Shown: positions 37,732-47,515, numbered from the stretch's first letter. The stretch: 64,000 nucleotides of DNA from an uncultured Marinobacter sp. (GCF_946886895.1 NZ_CAMPJO010000016.1:16173-80172); one strand, 5' to 3'. Program-made: numbers and translations. Notes: generated from the sequence alone by a model not told the origin.

Positions 37732-38199
37732 CTAGCCTTCGGTGTTCCAGACACTGATGTCGGCGGCATCGCCATCACCCCCTTCCTGGCCATCGGAGCC
37801 ATAGGAATACAGATCATAGGGGCCTTCGGTGCCCGGACTGATGTATTGGTACTGAGCGCCCCAGGGATCCTGCGGCACACTCTTCAGATAGCCGGCCGCG
37901 TTCCAGTTCTTCGGCTCCGGGCTGCCGCTGGGACGGGACACCAGCGCTTCCAGCCCCTGCTGGGTTGAGGGGTAATGGCTGTTGTCCAGGCGGTAGAGGT
38001 CCAGGGCATTGGCAATGTTGCTCAGTTGCGTTTCCGCCACGGTGACCTTGGCCTGGTCACTCCGCCCTATGATGTTGGGCGCCACGATGGCGACCAGCAG
38101 GCCCAGAATGACCATCACCACCATGATCTCGATCAGGGTAAAGCCGCGGCTTGCGCGCGGTGTACTCGGGTTGTTCATCGTCATCATTTCACTCGTCAT
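37732..38199 (-). CDS. gspG: Type II secretion major pseudopilin GspG
   Basis: Major pseudopilin, which builds the piston-like fibre. It has the prepilin site RGFTLIEIMVVMVILGLLVA and the family core YRLDNSHYPSTQQGLEALV, then DPWGAQYQYISPGTEGPYDL and the calcium-binding end YGSDGQEGGDGDAADISVW. Several in-frame ATGs stand at the start; ATG 38199 is used, with GGAAGG 11 bases upstream. Confidence 0.96.
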   Translation of the reverse strand: MTSEMMTMNNPSTPRASRGFTLIEIMVVMVILGLLVAIVAPNIIGRSDQAKVTVAETQLSNIANALDLYRLDNSHYPSTQQGLEALVSRPSGSPEPKNWNAAGYLKSVPQDPWGAQYQYISPGTEGPYDLYSYGSDGQEGGDGDAADISVWNTEG

Positions 38200-38243
38200 T
38201 GGTTTTGGGTCCTTCCTTTGTAGTGTGGGTAACGGGCCGGCCG

Positions 38244-39455
38244 TCAGCCCACCAGGTTACTCATATTCAGGATCGGCAACATGATGGCCATTACGATGAT
38301 CAGCACCACCACCCCCATCACCAGCAGCATCATCGGCTCAAACAACCCGACAATGGCCGCGATTTTGGATTGCAGGGTGTTTTCCTGCATGCGGGCGGTG
38401 CGTTCCAGCATGCTGTCCAGCTCGCCACTGGTCTCGCCACTGGCAATCATGTGCAGCATCATCGGCGGAAAGTACCCGGTCTGATCCAGGGAACGGTGCA
38501 GCGAGCCGCCCTCGCTGACCTTGCGGGCGGCGTCCCGGAGTTCCTGCCGCAGGAAATCATTGGAAAGCACCTCGCCGGCGATGCGCATGGCTTCCACCAG
38601 AGGGACACCACTGGTGGTCAGAATGCTGAGCGTGCTGGCATAGCGTGCCGTATTGACGCCCCGCACCATGCCCGCGAACAGGGGCAGGTGCAGCAACTGC
38701 CGGTGAACCCGCATCCGGAAGCCGGGCTTGCTGAGCGAATACCGGAAGGCCATCAGGCCGATGATCAGTAACACCAGCAGATAGATACCGTAACTGGCGA
38801 GGAATTCCGATGCCGCCAGCAATGCCCGGGTCAGCGCTGGCAACTCCTGCCCCTGCCTGAGGAAGACCTCAATGATGTCGGGCACCACGTAAGTCAGCAG
38901 GAAGACCACAATGGCAATGGCGACCACGCTCAGTATGATCGGGTAGATCGCCGCAAGCTGGATTTTCTGCCGGGCTTCCTGCCGGCTTTCGGTATAGTCC
39001 GCCAGCCGGTTCAGTACCAGATCCAGGTGCCCCGCGTGCTCCCCCGCCGCCACCGTGGAGCGGTAAAGCCTGGGAAACGCCTTCGGGAACTCGGCCAGGC
39101 TGTTGGCCAGGGTATAGCCCTCCATGACCTTGGCGCGAATGGCAATCAGCATACTGCGTATGCGGGGGCTCGCAGACTGCTGGGCCGCTGCCGACAGGGC
39201 CTGCTCAATGGGAATACCGGACTGGATCAGGGTGGCCAGTTGCCGGGTGACCAGGGCCAGATCCGCCGCGCCCAGGGAGCCACGACTGCTCAGGGGATTG
39301 CGCCTGGACGGCTTTTCAACGGCCGGCTCCACCGCCAGGGGGGTCAGCCCCTTTTCCCGGAGCTGCTGCCGCACGGCCCGGGGCGCATCCGCCTCAACCA
39401 CGCCTTGCTTCTGTTTACCCCGGGCGTCCAGTGCCTTGTATTCGTAGGCGGGCAT
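38244..39455 (-). CDS. gspF: Type II secretion inner-membrane platform protein GspF
   Basis: Polytopic platform protein of 403 aa starting MPAYEYKALDARGKQKQGVV. It contains two tandem T2SSF domains (QLATLIQSGIPIEQAL and LSILTTSGVPLVEAMR) with three membrane helices. It follows gspE after 3 bases. Confidence 0.96.
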   Translation of the reverse strand: MPAYEYKALDARGKQKQGVVEADAPRAVRQQLREKGLTPLAVEPAVEKPSRRNPLSSRGSLGAADLALVTRQLATLIQSGIPIEQALSAAAQQSASPRIRSMLIAIRAKVMEGYTLANSLAEFPKAFPRLYRSTVAAGEHAGHLDLVLNRLADYTESRQEARQKIQLAAIYPIILSVVAIAIVVFLLTYVVPDIIEVFLRQGQELPALTRALLAASEFLASYGIYLLVLLIIGLMAFRYSLSKPGFRMRVHRQLLHLPLFAGMVRGVNTARYASTLSILTTSGVPLVEAMRIAGEVLSNDFLRQELRDAARKVSEGGSLHRSLDQTGYFPPMMLHMIASGETSGELDSMLERTARMQENTLQSKIAAIVGLFEPMMLLVMGVVVLIIVMAIMLPILNMSNLVG

Positions 39456-39458
39456 GGG

Positions 39459-41006
39459 TTACTGCCCCCGGTGCGTTACGCGGAGCACCTCTTCCACGGT
39501 CGTGACGCCGTCCAGAATCTTCTGCACGCCATCGGCATGAATGCTCGGCCCCTTCAGGCGGGCTTCCCGCTCAAGGTCCAGCTCTCCCGCCCGTTTGTGA
39601 ATCAGGGCACTGATGTCATCGGTCACTTCCACCACCTCATAGATACCGATACGCCCGCGGTACCCCAACTGGTTGCAGTGATCACAACCGCTGGCCTGGT
39701 AAATGGTTGGCGGGTTGGCGGGGTCCTGCTGCAGGAAGTCGCAGTGCTCTTCGGTGGGCGTGTATGGCTCCCGGCATTCCTTGCACAGCACCCGCACCAG
39801 TCGCTGGGCGACAATGCCCACCAGACTGGAGGAAATCAGGAACGGTTCAATGCCCATATCCATCAGGCGGGTAATAGCGCCTACGGCGGTGTTGGTGTGC
39901 AAGGTCGACAGCACCAGGTGCCCGGTCAGACTCGCCTGAACGGCGATCTCGGCGGTTTCCAGATCACGGATCTCACCGATCATCACCACATCGGGGTCCT
40001 GGCGCAGAATGGCCCGCAGACCCCGGGCGAAGGTCATATCCACCTTGGTATTGACCTGGGTCTGGCCAATGCCGGGCAGGTCGTATTCAATCGGATCCTC
40101 CACAGTGAGGATGTTGCGGCTCCGGTCGTTGATTTCCTGAAGCGAGGCGTAGAGCGTGGTGGATTTACCGGAGCCCGTCGGCCCCGTGACCAGCAGGATG
40201 CCGTAGGGGCGGTGAATCAGCTTGCGCAGGATCTTGAGATCAGTCCCGGCCATGCCGAGGGATTCCAGCCGGATGGCTCCGGCCTGTTTGTCCAGCAGAC
40301 GAAGCACCACCCGCTCGCCACTGGAGGACGGCATGGTCGAAACCCGGATATCCACCTCGCGCCCCGCCACCCGCAAGGCAATCCGGCCGTCCTGGGGCAC
40401 CCGCTTTTCCGCGATATCCAGTTTCGCCATAACCTTGATCCGGGACACCAGCAACGGCGCCAGCGCCCGCTTGGGCTGCACCACTTCCCGCAGGACGCCA
40501 TCCACGCGGAACCTGACCACCAGGCGTTTTTCATAGGTTTCGATGTGTACGTCCGACGCACTGGTTTTAACCGCCTCGGTCAGAATGGCGTTGATCAGCC
40601 GGATAATCGGCGCATCGTCTTCCTGCTCCAGCAGGTCCTCGGTTTCCGGGACGGAGTCTGCGAGGGAGGCCAGATCCATGTCGTCGCCGATCCCCTCCAC
40701 CATCTGCATGGCTTCCGCCGAATCGTTCTGGTACGCGGAGTTGAGGGCCTGGTCGAAACGCCCGGGATCGATGGTGGAGAAGCGGGCCCGGCCGCCACTG
40801 ATGCGGTTGGCTTCCGCCAGTGCGGTATGGGAGGCTCCGGGGCGGACCAGAATGACCGGCTCGCCGTTTTCGGACCGGGTCAGAATAACGCCATTGCGCT
40901 TGGCAAAGGTAAAGGGAAGACGGCCCAGCGGAGCATCCTGCGGCTGAAGTTCAGTGTCTGTGGTCAAGGTCGTCCCCGCTTGTGAAACCCTTTTCGATTC
41001 AATCAA
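39459..41006 (-). CDS. gspE: Type II secretion ATPase GspE
   Basis: Hexameric ATPase that drives pseudopilus assembly. The frame of 515 aa opens at TTG 41006 without a ribosome site; a TTG at 40967 preceded by GGGG is an alternative, so the start is unsure. Walker A is [15 protein letters not shown], the Asp box follows, and Walker B is [17 protein letters not shown]. The zinc motif has two CxxC pairs (CKEC and CDHC), as is usual for GspE. First gene of the minus-strand gsp block. Confidence 0.94.
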   Translation of the reverse strand: MIESKRVSQAGTTLTTDTELQPQDAPLGRLPFTFAKRNGVILTRSENGEPVILVRPGASHTALAEANRISGGRARFSTIDPGRFDQALNSAYQNDSAEAMQMVEGIGDDMDLASLADSVPETEDLLEQEDDAPIIRLINAILTEAVKTSASDVHIETYEKRLVVRFRVDGVLREVVQPKRALAPLLVSRIKVMAKLDIAEKRVPQDGRIALRVAGREVDIRVSTMPSSSGERVVLRLLDKQAGAIRLESLGMAGTDLKILRKLIHRPYGILLVTGPTGSGKSTTLYASLQEINDRSRNILTVEDPIEYDLPGIGQTQVNTKVDMTFARGLRAILRQDPDVVMIGEIRDLETAEIAVQASLTGHLVLSTLHTNTAVGAITRLMDMGIEPFLISSSLVGIVAQRLVRVLCKECREPYTPTEEHCDFLQQDPANPPTIYQASGCDHCNQLGYRGRIGIYEVVEVTDDISALIHKRAGELDLEREARLKGPSIHADGVQKILDGVTTVEEVLRVTHRGQ

Positions 41007-41090
41007 TTCAGAAAGGCTACCATAGGAAATGGACCCGCTGAATAACTCTATACACTATACTGCCAATAAAACCTTACAGTCTGATAACCT

Positions 41091-41111
41091 GTGGGCTTTT
41101 TTGCGGCCCAC
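41091..41111 (+). other. Stem-loop in the gspC leader
   Basis: GTGGGC (41091-41096), a T-rich loop, and GCCCAC (41106-41111) stand 23 bases before the gspC start. The hairpin could influence translation or act as an attenuator. No T-run follows it. Confidence 0.4.
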
Positions 41112-41133
41112 CAACCGGCATTCAGGATGATCC

Positions 41134-41778
41134 ATGCACGTTAATCACCAACGGCTCCCCCTGCTTCTTACCCTGGTCGCAGGGGCAGCCATGCTGGGTG
41201 TGACAGCCTGGCAGGGCTATAGTTTCTGGCAAATGGAAAACCGGGAACCCAGCCCGCAAACCAGCCGGGACGCCGCCAGCAGCACCCGGCCGGAACCCCG
41301 GGTGCCCGACGTCAATCTGGCCTCTCTGGACTTGTTCGGCACCGCCAACACCGGGGCCAATGCCCCGTTGGAGAACACCGAAAACCTGCCAGAAACCAAC
41401 CTGCGGCTCTACCTTCGCGGGGTCCTGGCCGCCACCGGAGAACTCCCCGGCAGCGCCCTGATCGAAGATGACAAAAGCCAGACCGAAGCCTACCTTGTCG
41501 GCGACGAATTACCGGGAAACGCGACCCTGCGCTCGGTGTTCCCCAACCGGGTCATTCTTGAGCGCGGCGGCAAACTGGAAAATCTCTACTTCCCCGAAGA
41601 CGAGGATCGTGCCGGACTCGACGTTTCCGTCAACGAGTCCGCCCCGGTGCCGGAATCCCCGGCCGAGGCATCCCCTTCGCCCTCACCGCAAACGACCGTC
41701 AGCGAGGATCAACGCCGTGAGGAAATCCGACAGCGCCTTGAGCAACTCAGGGAACGCCTGCGAAACAACCGTAACTGA
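41134..41778 (+). CDS. gspC: Type II secretion protein GspC (HR domain)
   Basis: Inner-membrane protein linking the platform to the outer-membrane secretin. The protein of 214 aa has a membrane helix (LLLTLVAGAAMLGVTAWQGY) near residues 9-28. The homology region has YLRGVLAATGELPGSALIED and EAYLVGDELPGNATLRSVFP. It ends with a charged helix instead of a PDZ domain. It is transcribed away from gspE. The usual next gene, gspD, is not there. Confidence 0.9.
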   Translation: MHVNHQRLPLLLTLVAGAAMLGVTAWQGYSFWQMENREPSPQTSRDAASSTRPEPRVPDVNLASLDLFGTANTGANAPLENTENLPETNLRLYLRGVLAATGELPGSALIEDDKSQTEAYLVGDELPGNATLRSVFPNRVILERGGKLENLYFPEDEDRAGLDVSVNESAPVPESPAEASPSPSPQTTVSEDQRREEIRQRLEQLRERLRNNRN

Positions 41779-41786
41779 GCCGGGCC

Positions 41787-42446
41787 ATGGACGCGGTCGC
41801 CCTGTTGCCCAGCCGTCGTTCCGCCTTGATGCCCATCCTGCTGGCCGTCACCCTGGCCGGTGCTTTTGAGCTGAGCAACCAACTGCTTGAGTACGTGCGC
41901 AAGGAATTCGGCGCGGAGGCGGAACAGCGCCTGGACAACTGGCAGCGCCTGCACACACTGGCCGCCAACGCCCCGACGGACCGACAGCTCCGGCTGGTCA
42001 ATTCCTTTTTTAACCGGGTCCGTTTTTTGAGCGACATCCGCCACTGGGGCGAGGAAGACTATTGGGCCACACCGGTGGAACTGCTCACCACCAACGGCGG
42101 GGACTGCGAAGACTTTTCGATTGCCAAGTATCTTACTCTGAAGTCCATGGGCGTGCCCGATGACCAGCTCCGCATCGTCTACGTCAAAGCCCTGGAACTG
42201 AACCAGGCGCACATGGTGCTGGCCTGGTACCCGGAACCCGATGCCGACCCGTTGATACTCGACAATCTTATAAACGACATTAAACCTGCCTCCCAACGAA
42301 CTGATCTTGAACCGGTTTACAGTTTCAACGGAGACGGCCTGTGGCTCAACCGCTCCGGCGGTGAGCGCACACGCATTGGCCAGGCAGAGAACCTGGCCCG
42401 CTGGCAGGACCTGAACGATCGCCTGAACCGCACCCTGAATCCGTAG
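41787..42446 (+). CDS. lapG: LapG-type periplasmic cysteine protease (BTLCP)
   Basis: Transglutaminase-like cysteine proteinase of 219 aa. LapG cuts the N-terminal part of giant surface adhesins (LapA/LapF type), releasing them from the cell and allowing biofilm dispersal; the inner-membrane protein LapD sequesters it under high cyclic-di-GMP. The catalytic residues are visible: Cys in TTNGGDCEDFSIAKYL, His in LNQAHMVLAWY and Asp in PLILDNLIND. The N-terminal segment LMPILLAVTLAGAFELSN is a signal peptide. No lapD or adhesin gene is in the window. It sits 8 bases after gspC in the same direction, so it may be cotranscribed with it. Confidence 0.9.
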   Translation: MDAVALLPSRRSALMPILLAVTLAGAFELSNQLLEYVRKEFGAEAEQRLDNWQRLHTLAANAPTDRQLRLVNSFFNRVRFLSDIRHWGEEDYWATPVELLTTNGGDCEDFSIAKYLTLKSMGVPDDQLRIVYVKALELNQAHMVLAWYPEPDADPLILDNLINDIKPASQRTDLEPVYSFNGDGLWLNRSGGERTRIGQAENLARWQDLNDRLNRTLNP

Positions 42447-42574
42447 CTCTCAACCATAGCCCTGGCCCTGCTGGCGGCAAATGACAGCACCGGTGGCGCC
42501 AAGCGACAGTGCAACCCGATGGCAACTCGCTAGAATGCGTTCTTGATCAACGAACCAAAGGGAGTAAACGTCCA

Positions 42575-44239
42575 ATGCGACGCTGGAATGGCTGGGGCGA
42601 CGACCAATTCAACCTGGAACTGCCGGAACAGGGGCTGAGCTTTCTTGCCGAGCGCCTGGGCCCGGGCTCTCCGCTGGCAGACAGTTCCCTCGAGCATGTG
42701 TGTCAGCAGGTCCCGGACAGCCGACTGCCCGCCGGGGATGATGTGGATGCCTTGATGGATACCCGCCCGGAAACACGGGTTCGCCATGCCCGCGGCCAGA
42801 GCCTGCCGGACTGGTTGGCCATGCGCAGCGGGGAATTCGGCACCTTTCCCGACGGCGTGGCCTTCCCGGAAAGCAACCAGGACGTCCAGGCCCTGTTGCA
42901 GTACGCCCATCGTCACCAGGTGGTGCTGATCCCCTATGGCGGCGGCACCAGCGTGGCCGGCCACATCAATCCGGTGGCCAGCGAACGCCCGGTACTGACG
43001 GTGGATATGAGTGCCATGAACCGGCTGATCGATCTTGACGAGGAGAGCCGGATTGCCACCTTCGGCGCGGGCACCCCCGGCCCCCTGGTGGAGGCACAAC
43101 TCCGGGCCCGTGGCTACACGCTCGGCCATTTCCCGCAATCCTTTGAGCTGTCGACCCTGGGGGGCTGGGTGGCGTCCCGCTCCAGCGGCCAGCAATCGCT
43201 CCGCTACGGGCGCATTGAGCAACTGTTCGCCGGTGGCCGGGTGGAAACCCTGAAAGGCACCCTGCAACTCCCCACCATACCCGCATCCAGCGCCGGCCCG
43301 GATATCCGGGAAATGATCCTGGGCTCGGAAGGCCGCCTCGGCGTGATTACCGAAGTGCGGGTGCGGGTCAGTGCACTGGCGGAGCGGGAAAGCTTCCATG
43401 TGGTTTTCTTCCCGGACTGGAACGCGGCCAGGAATGCCTGCCGCACGCTGGTGCAGAACCGGGTGCAGCTGTCCATGCTGCGGCTGAGCAACGCGGTGGA
43501 AACCGAAACCCAACTGGCGCTGGCCGGCCACCCACGGCTTATCGGGCTGCTGGAGCAGGTGTTGTCCGTTCGGGGCGCCCGGGATGGCAAATGCATGATG
43601 ACCTTCGGGGTGACCGGCAGCCGCACGCAATGCGCCAGCGCCCTGAAACAGGCGAAGCAAATCTGTGGCCGGCTTGGCGGCGTCTACACCGGTACCCGGC
43701 TGGGCAAGAAATGGGCGGAAAAGCGCTTCACCATGCCCTATCTGCGGGAAGCCCTCTGGCAACTGGGCTATGCCGTGGACACCCTGGAAACCGCGACAGA
43801 CTGGGACAATGTGGACAACCTGCTGCAGCGCATCGAGGGCAACCTGCGCACCGGGCTCAGCCAGCGGGAAAACAGCCGGAACGAGCGGGCCCATGTGTTT
43901 ACCCATCTGTCCCACGTGTATGGCCAGGGGTGCAGCATCTACACCACCTATGTCTTCCGGGTCGCCGACGATTACCCGGAAACCCTGGCTCGCTGGCGAC
44001 ACCTGAAAACCACCACCTCCGAGTTGATCGTCAACAATCGTGGCACCATCAGCCATCAGCACGGTGTCGGCAAGGACCACGCACCCTGGCTGCCCACGGA
44101 AAAGGGCGACCTTGGCATCCTGGCCATCCGCGCCCTGTGCGACACCTTTGATCCGGACACCCTGCTCAACCCGGGTACGCTTCTGGACTCAGGCACTCTG
44201 CCCAACCCGGGCAATTCGCTGGACGCGGAGCCGTCATGA
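42575..44239 (+). CDS. FAD-binding oxidase, alkyldihydroxyacetonephosphate synthase-like
   Basis: Flavoenzyme of 554 aa starting MRRWNGWGDDQFNLELPEQG (ATG 42575, with GGGAG 11 bases upstream). The FAD loop is IPYGGGTSVAGHINPVAS, and a second flavin-binding region has QSFELSTLGGWVASRSSGQQ. The C-terminal motif SHQHGVGKDHAPWL is that of alkyl-DHAP synthases, enzymes that make the ether bond of ether lipids by swapping the acyl group of acyl-DHAP for a fatty alcohol. The gene is coupled by ATGA to a glycerol-3-phosphate dehydrogenase. The C-terminal tail (LLNPGTLLDSGTLPNPGNSL) is a short internal repeat. An ether-lipid role is inferred. Confidence 0.82.
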   Translation: MRRWNGWGDDQFNLELPEQGLSFLAERLGPGSPLADSSLEHVCQQVPDSRLPAGDDVDALMDTRPETRVRHARGQSLPDWLAMRSGEFGTFPDGVAFPESNQDVQALLQYAHRHQVVLIPYGGGTSVAGHINPVASERPVLTVDMSAMNRLIDLDEESRIATFGAGTPGPLVEAQLRARGYTLGHFPQSFELSTLGGWVASRSSGQQSLRYGRIEQLFAGGRVETLKGTLQLPTIPASSAGPDIREMILGSEGRLGVITEVRVRVSALAERESFHVVFFPDWNAARNACRTLVQNRVQLSMLRLSNAVETETQLALAGHPRLIGLLEQVLSVRGARDGKCMMTFGVTGSRTQCASALKQAKQICGRLGGVYTGTRLGKKWAEKRFTMPYLREALWQLGYAVDTLETATDWDNVDNLLQRIEGNLRTGLSQRENSRNERAHVFTHLSHVYGQGCSIYTTYVFRVADDYPETLARWRHLKTTTSELIVNNRGTISHQHGVGKDHAPWLPTEKGDLGILAIRALCDTFDPDTLLNPGTLLDSGTLPNPGNSLDAEPS

Positions 44240-45849
44240 ATCGCGCCTGGGCCCTGGAGGAACTGCGCGCCGGCAACCGGGAGTTTGACGTGGTGGTTAT
44301 CGGCGGTGGCATCACCGGCGCCGGCGTCGCCCGGGAAGCCGCCGGAAGCGGCCTGCGGACTCTATTGGTGGAGCAGCGGGATTTTGCCTGGGGAACCTCG
44401 AGCCGCTCCTCGAAAATGGTCCACGGGGGCCTGCGTTACCTGGGCAGCGGCCACCTGCGCCTGGCCCGGGACGCCGTAACCGAACGCCAGCGGCTGATGG
44501 CCGAAGCGCCCGGCCTGATCGACCCCCTGCGATTTATCATGCCGCATTTCCGCCACCAGTTTCCCGGCCCGGGGCTGTTTGGTGCCCTGCTCCGGCTCTA
44601 CGACGGCCTCGCCGGCACGCGATCCCGCCAAACGCTGACACCCGGTGACCTGCTGAGCTGGGTCCCCGGGCTGACCACCCGGGACCTGCTCGGCGCCAGC
44701 GGCTTCACCGACGCGGTCACCGACGACGCCCGCCTGGTGCTGCGGGTGCTTGCGGAAGCCAGGCACGATGGCGCCTGCTGCCTGAATTACGTCAAAGCCG
44801 TGGAGGTGCTCCGACACGAGGGCCAGGTTCAGGGCGTACGCCTGCAGCCAGCGGAGTCGACCGACGCCTTCACCGTCAATACCTCCCTGGTCATCAACGC
44901 CACCGGCGCCTGGGCCGATCGGCTCAGTCAGCCGTCGCCCATGACCCTCCGGCCCCTGCGCGGCAGCCATCTGGTTATCCCCTGGTCGACACTGCCAGTC
45001 ACCTGCTCGGTGTCCCTGTTTCATCCGGCGGATCAGCGCCCGGTCTTCGCCTTCCCGTGGGCGGGCACTACGGTACTCGGCACCACCGATCTGGACCATG
45101 CGCCGGATTTGGACCGGGAACCGGCAATCACCCGCGAAGAGGTTACCTATCTGCTGGCCATTGCTGGCCGGTTATTCCCGGGCACTCACCTGGACGAAAG
45201 CCACATTCTGTCAACCTGGGCCGGGGTTCGACCCGTGGTGAGTGACGGTTCAGGCAAGGCGCCATCGAAGGAAAACCGAGAGCACGACATCCGTGTGGAC
45301 CACGGCCTGATCAGCGTCGCCGGCGGCAAACTCACCACCTTCCGGCGGATTGCCCGGGAAGCCCTGGCTCTTGGCCTTGGGCCGAAAAATGGAGTGCGTC
45401 TTCGGGCCGCTCATCATCCGGTGTTCCGGCCCCTGCCCGTGCTGCCCAGGCCAGCCACCATCAGCCACTTGAACTGGCACCGGCTGCTTGGTTTTTACGG
45501 CCCTGACCTGCCCTCGGTGCTGGATGCCGGCCCGACCGAGCCGGTGCTGGATGCTGCTGGAAGCAACCTGCTCTGGGCGGAACTGTGCTGGGCCTGCACC
45601 CATGAAGATGTTCGGCACCTGGACGACCTGCTGCTCCGGCGCACCCGGCTCGGGCTGACCGTGCCGGACGGCGCAAGCGGGCTGTTGCCGGAACTGAAAC
45701 GACGGTGCCAGCCGGTTCTGGGCTGGAGTGACGACCGCTGGCAGGAAGAAGCCGGGCGATACCGTGCCATCTGGCAGAACGCGTACTCGGTTCCAGCCAC
45801 TGTTCCAGCCACTGGGCCGTCCACTACAGGAGCAGCCCGTGATGACTGA
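44236..45849 (+). CDS. Glycerol-3-phosphate dehydrogenase/oxidase (GlpD-like)
   Basis: FAD-dependent enzyme of 537 aa that oxidises glycerol-3-phosphate to dihydroxyacetone phosphate. The FAD motif is FDVVVIGGGITGAGVAREAA, then GTSSRSSKMVHGGLRYL, typical of GlpD. The substrate region includes RPVVSDGSGKAPSKENREH, and the C-terminal extension (about residues 400-510) is as in GlpD. It is coupled to its neighbours: ATGA with the upstream oxidase and an 8-base overlap with the kinase. A 12-base duplication (VPATVPAT) stands near the C-terminus. Confidence 0.92.
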   Translation: MNRAWALEELRAGNREFDVVVIGGGITGAGVAREAAGSGLRTLLVEQRDFAWGTSSRSSKMVHGGLRYLGSGHLRLARDAVTERQRLMAEAPGLIDPLRFIMPHFRHQFPGPGLFGALLRLYDGLAGTRSRQTLTPGDLLSWVPGLTTRDLLGASGFTDAVTDDARLVLRVLAEARHDGACCLNYVKAVEVLRHEGQVQGVRLQPAESTDAFTVNTSLVINATGAWADRLSQPSPMTLRPLRGSHLVIPWSTLPVTCSVSLFHPADQRPVFAFPWAGTTVLGTTDLDHAPDLDREPAITREEVTYLLAIAGRLFPGTHLDESHILSTWAGVRPVVSDGSGKAPSKENREHDIRVDHGLISVAGGKLTTFRRIAREALALGLGPKNGVRLRAAHHPVFRPLPVLPRPATISHLNWHRLLGFYGPDLPSVLDAGPTEPVLDAAGSNLLWAELCWACTHEDVRHLDDLLLRRTRLGLTVPDGASGLLPELKRRCQPVLGWSDDRWQEEAGRYRAIWQNAYSVPATVPATGPSTTGAARDD

Positions 45850-47398
45850 GCCGCTGATCCTGGCCATTGACAACGGCACCCAGAGTATCCGGGCCCTGCT
45901 CTTCGATACCCGTGGCAACCTGGTGGGCAAAGGGAAACAGGAGATTGAACCCTACTTCTCGGACCAACCGGGCTGGGCCGAACAGCACCCGGAGTATTTC
46001 TGGGATAACCTCGGCAAGGCCTGCGATATACTCTGGCAGAACACCACGGCCCGACCGGAGCAGATCGCCGGCGTTACCCTGACCACCCAACGGGGCACGG
46101 TGATCAACCTGGATGAGCACGGCGAGCCCCTGCGCCCCGCCATCATCTGGCTGGATCAGCGCCACGCCCGGGTTGACGGCCGCCTGAAAGGCCCCTGGGG
46201 CTGGCTGTTCCGGCTGGCGCGGCTGGAAGACACCGTCGACCGATTCCGGGAAAAAGCCCAGGCCAACTGGATCGCCCAGAATCAGCCCGACATCTGGGAA
46301 AAAACCCGCCATTTCCTGCTGCTGTCCGGGTACCTTAACTATCGACTCACTGGCCAGTTCCGGGACTCCACCGGCAGCCAGGTGGGCTACCTTCCTTTCG
46401 ATTACAAACGCCATCAGTGGGCCGGGGCCAGGGATTTCAAATGGCAGGCCATCCCGGTAAAGCGCCACATGCTGCCTGAGCTGGTCAGCCCCGGCTCTGT
46501 TATTGGCCACCTCACTCAGGACGCCGCCGTGCATCTGGGCCTGCCCGCCGGGCTCCCGGTGATTGCCGCCGCCTCAGACAAAGCCTGCGAGATACTGGGT
46601 TCAGGCGGCCTGACGCCAGACATCGGCTGCATGAGCTACGGCACCACCGCGACCATCAACACCACCAGCCACCGCTACATCGAGCCGGTGCGGCTGATGC
46701 CGCCCTATCCGGCGGCCCTGCCCGGGTTCTTTTCCACGGAAGTCATGATTTACCGGGGGTTCTGGATGGTGAGCTGGTTCAAACGGGAATTCGGCCTGCG
46801 CGAGCAGGCACTGGCGGAACGACAGGGTGTCGAACCGGAAGCCCTGTTCGACGAACTGGTACGGGCCGTACCCCCGGGCTCCATGGGCCTGATGCTGCAA
46901 CCCTACTGGTCGCCAGGCGTCCGCCAGCCAGGCCCGGAAGCCAAGGGCGCCATCATCGGGTTTGGCGACGTTCACACCCGGGCCCACATCTACCGGGCCA
47001 TTCTTGAGGGCCTCGCCTACGCCCTGCGTGAGGGCAAGGAGAAAATCGAAAAACGCAGCGGCGTCGTCATCCGCCGGTTGCGCGTGGCCGGCGGCGGCTC
47101 CCAGAGCGACGCTGCCATGCAACTGACGGCGGATGTCTTTGGCCTGCCCGCCGAGCGACCACACACCTATGAAACCTCCGGGCTGGGCGCCGCCATCGAT
47201 GCCGCCGTCGGCCTGGGCCTGCACCCGGATTTCGAGACGGCCGTGGCCGCCATGACCCGCGTGGGTGACGTCTTCCACCCCCAGCCAGACACCCAGGCTC
47301 TTTATCAACGGCTGTACTCGGAGGTCTACATCCGGATGTACCCGCGTCTGCAGCCCCTGTATCGTAAAATCCGCGACATTACCGGCTATCCCCGGTAA
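45842..47398 (+). CDS. FGGY-family carbohydrate kinase
   Basis: Kinase of 518 aa starting MTEPLILAIDNGTQSIRALL (ATG 45842, in an 8-base overlap with the GlpD stop; the frame opens earlier, at 45728). The ATP-binding parts are LAIDNGTQSIR and VAGGGSQSDAAMQLTADVFG. Residues KARxVxxTLTTQRGT-like (VTLTTQRGTVINLDEHG) and WLDQRHARVDGR fit the family. The sugar or polyol substrate is not clear; given its neighbours, glycerol or a related three-carbon compound is plausible. The last gene of the trio. Confidence 0.9.
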   Translation: MTEPLILAIDNGTQSIRALLFDTRGNLVGKGKQEIEPYFSDQPGWAEQHPEYFWDNLGKACDILWQNTTARPEQIAGVTLTTQRGTVINLDEHGEPLRPAIIWLDQRHARVDGRLKGPWGWLFRLARLEDTVDRFREKAQANWIAQNQPDIWEKTRHFLLLSGYLNYRLTGQFRDSTGSQVGYLPFDYKRHQWAGARDFKWQAIPVKRHMLPELVSPGSVIGHLTQDAAVHLGLPAGLPVIAAASDKACEILGSGGLTPDIGCMSYGTTATINTTSHRYIEPVRLMPPYPAALPGFFSTEVMIYRGFWMVSWFKREFGLREQALAERQGVEPEALFDELVRAVPPGSMGLMLQPYWSPGVRQPGPEAKGAIIGFGDVHTRAHIYRAILEGLAYALREGKEKIEKRSGVVIRRLRVAGGGSQSDAAMQLTADVFGLPAERPHTYETSGLGAAIDAAVGLGLHPDFETAVAAMTRVGDVFHPQPDTQALYQRLYSEVYIRMYPRLQPLYRKIRDITGYPR

Positions 47399-47515
47399 AC
47401 GGCGCAGATTGCCCGGCAAGCGTCAGGCCAGCCCGACGTGCCGGTTCGGTAATTCACCTTGCAGCTCGTTATCGAACTGCTATTCTGAAACCAAATCGAA
47501 CCACAAAGCATACCA

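Noticed and set aside
39027..40985. Open frame of 652 codons on the plus strand
   Set aside because: It is antisense to gspF and gspE, whose motifs (Walker boxes, CxxC pairs, T2SSF domains) are clear. Long opposite frames are common in GC-rich coding DNA.
42530..44080. Open frame of 516 codons on the minus strand
   Set aside because: Antisense to the FAD oxidase. The product has no recognisable motif and is poor in secondary-structure pattern.
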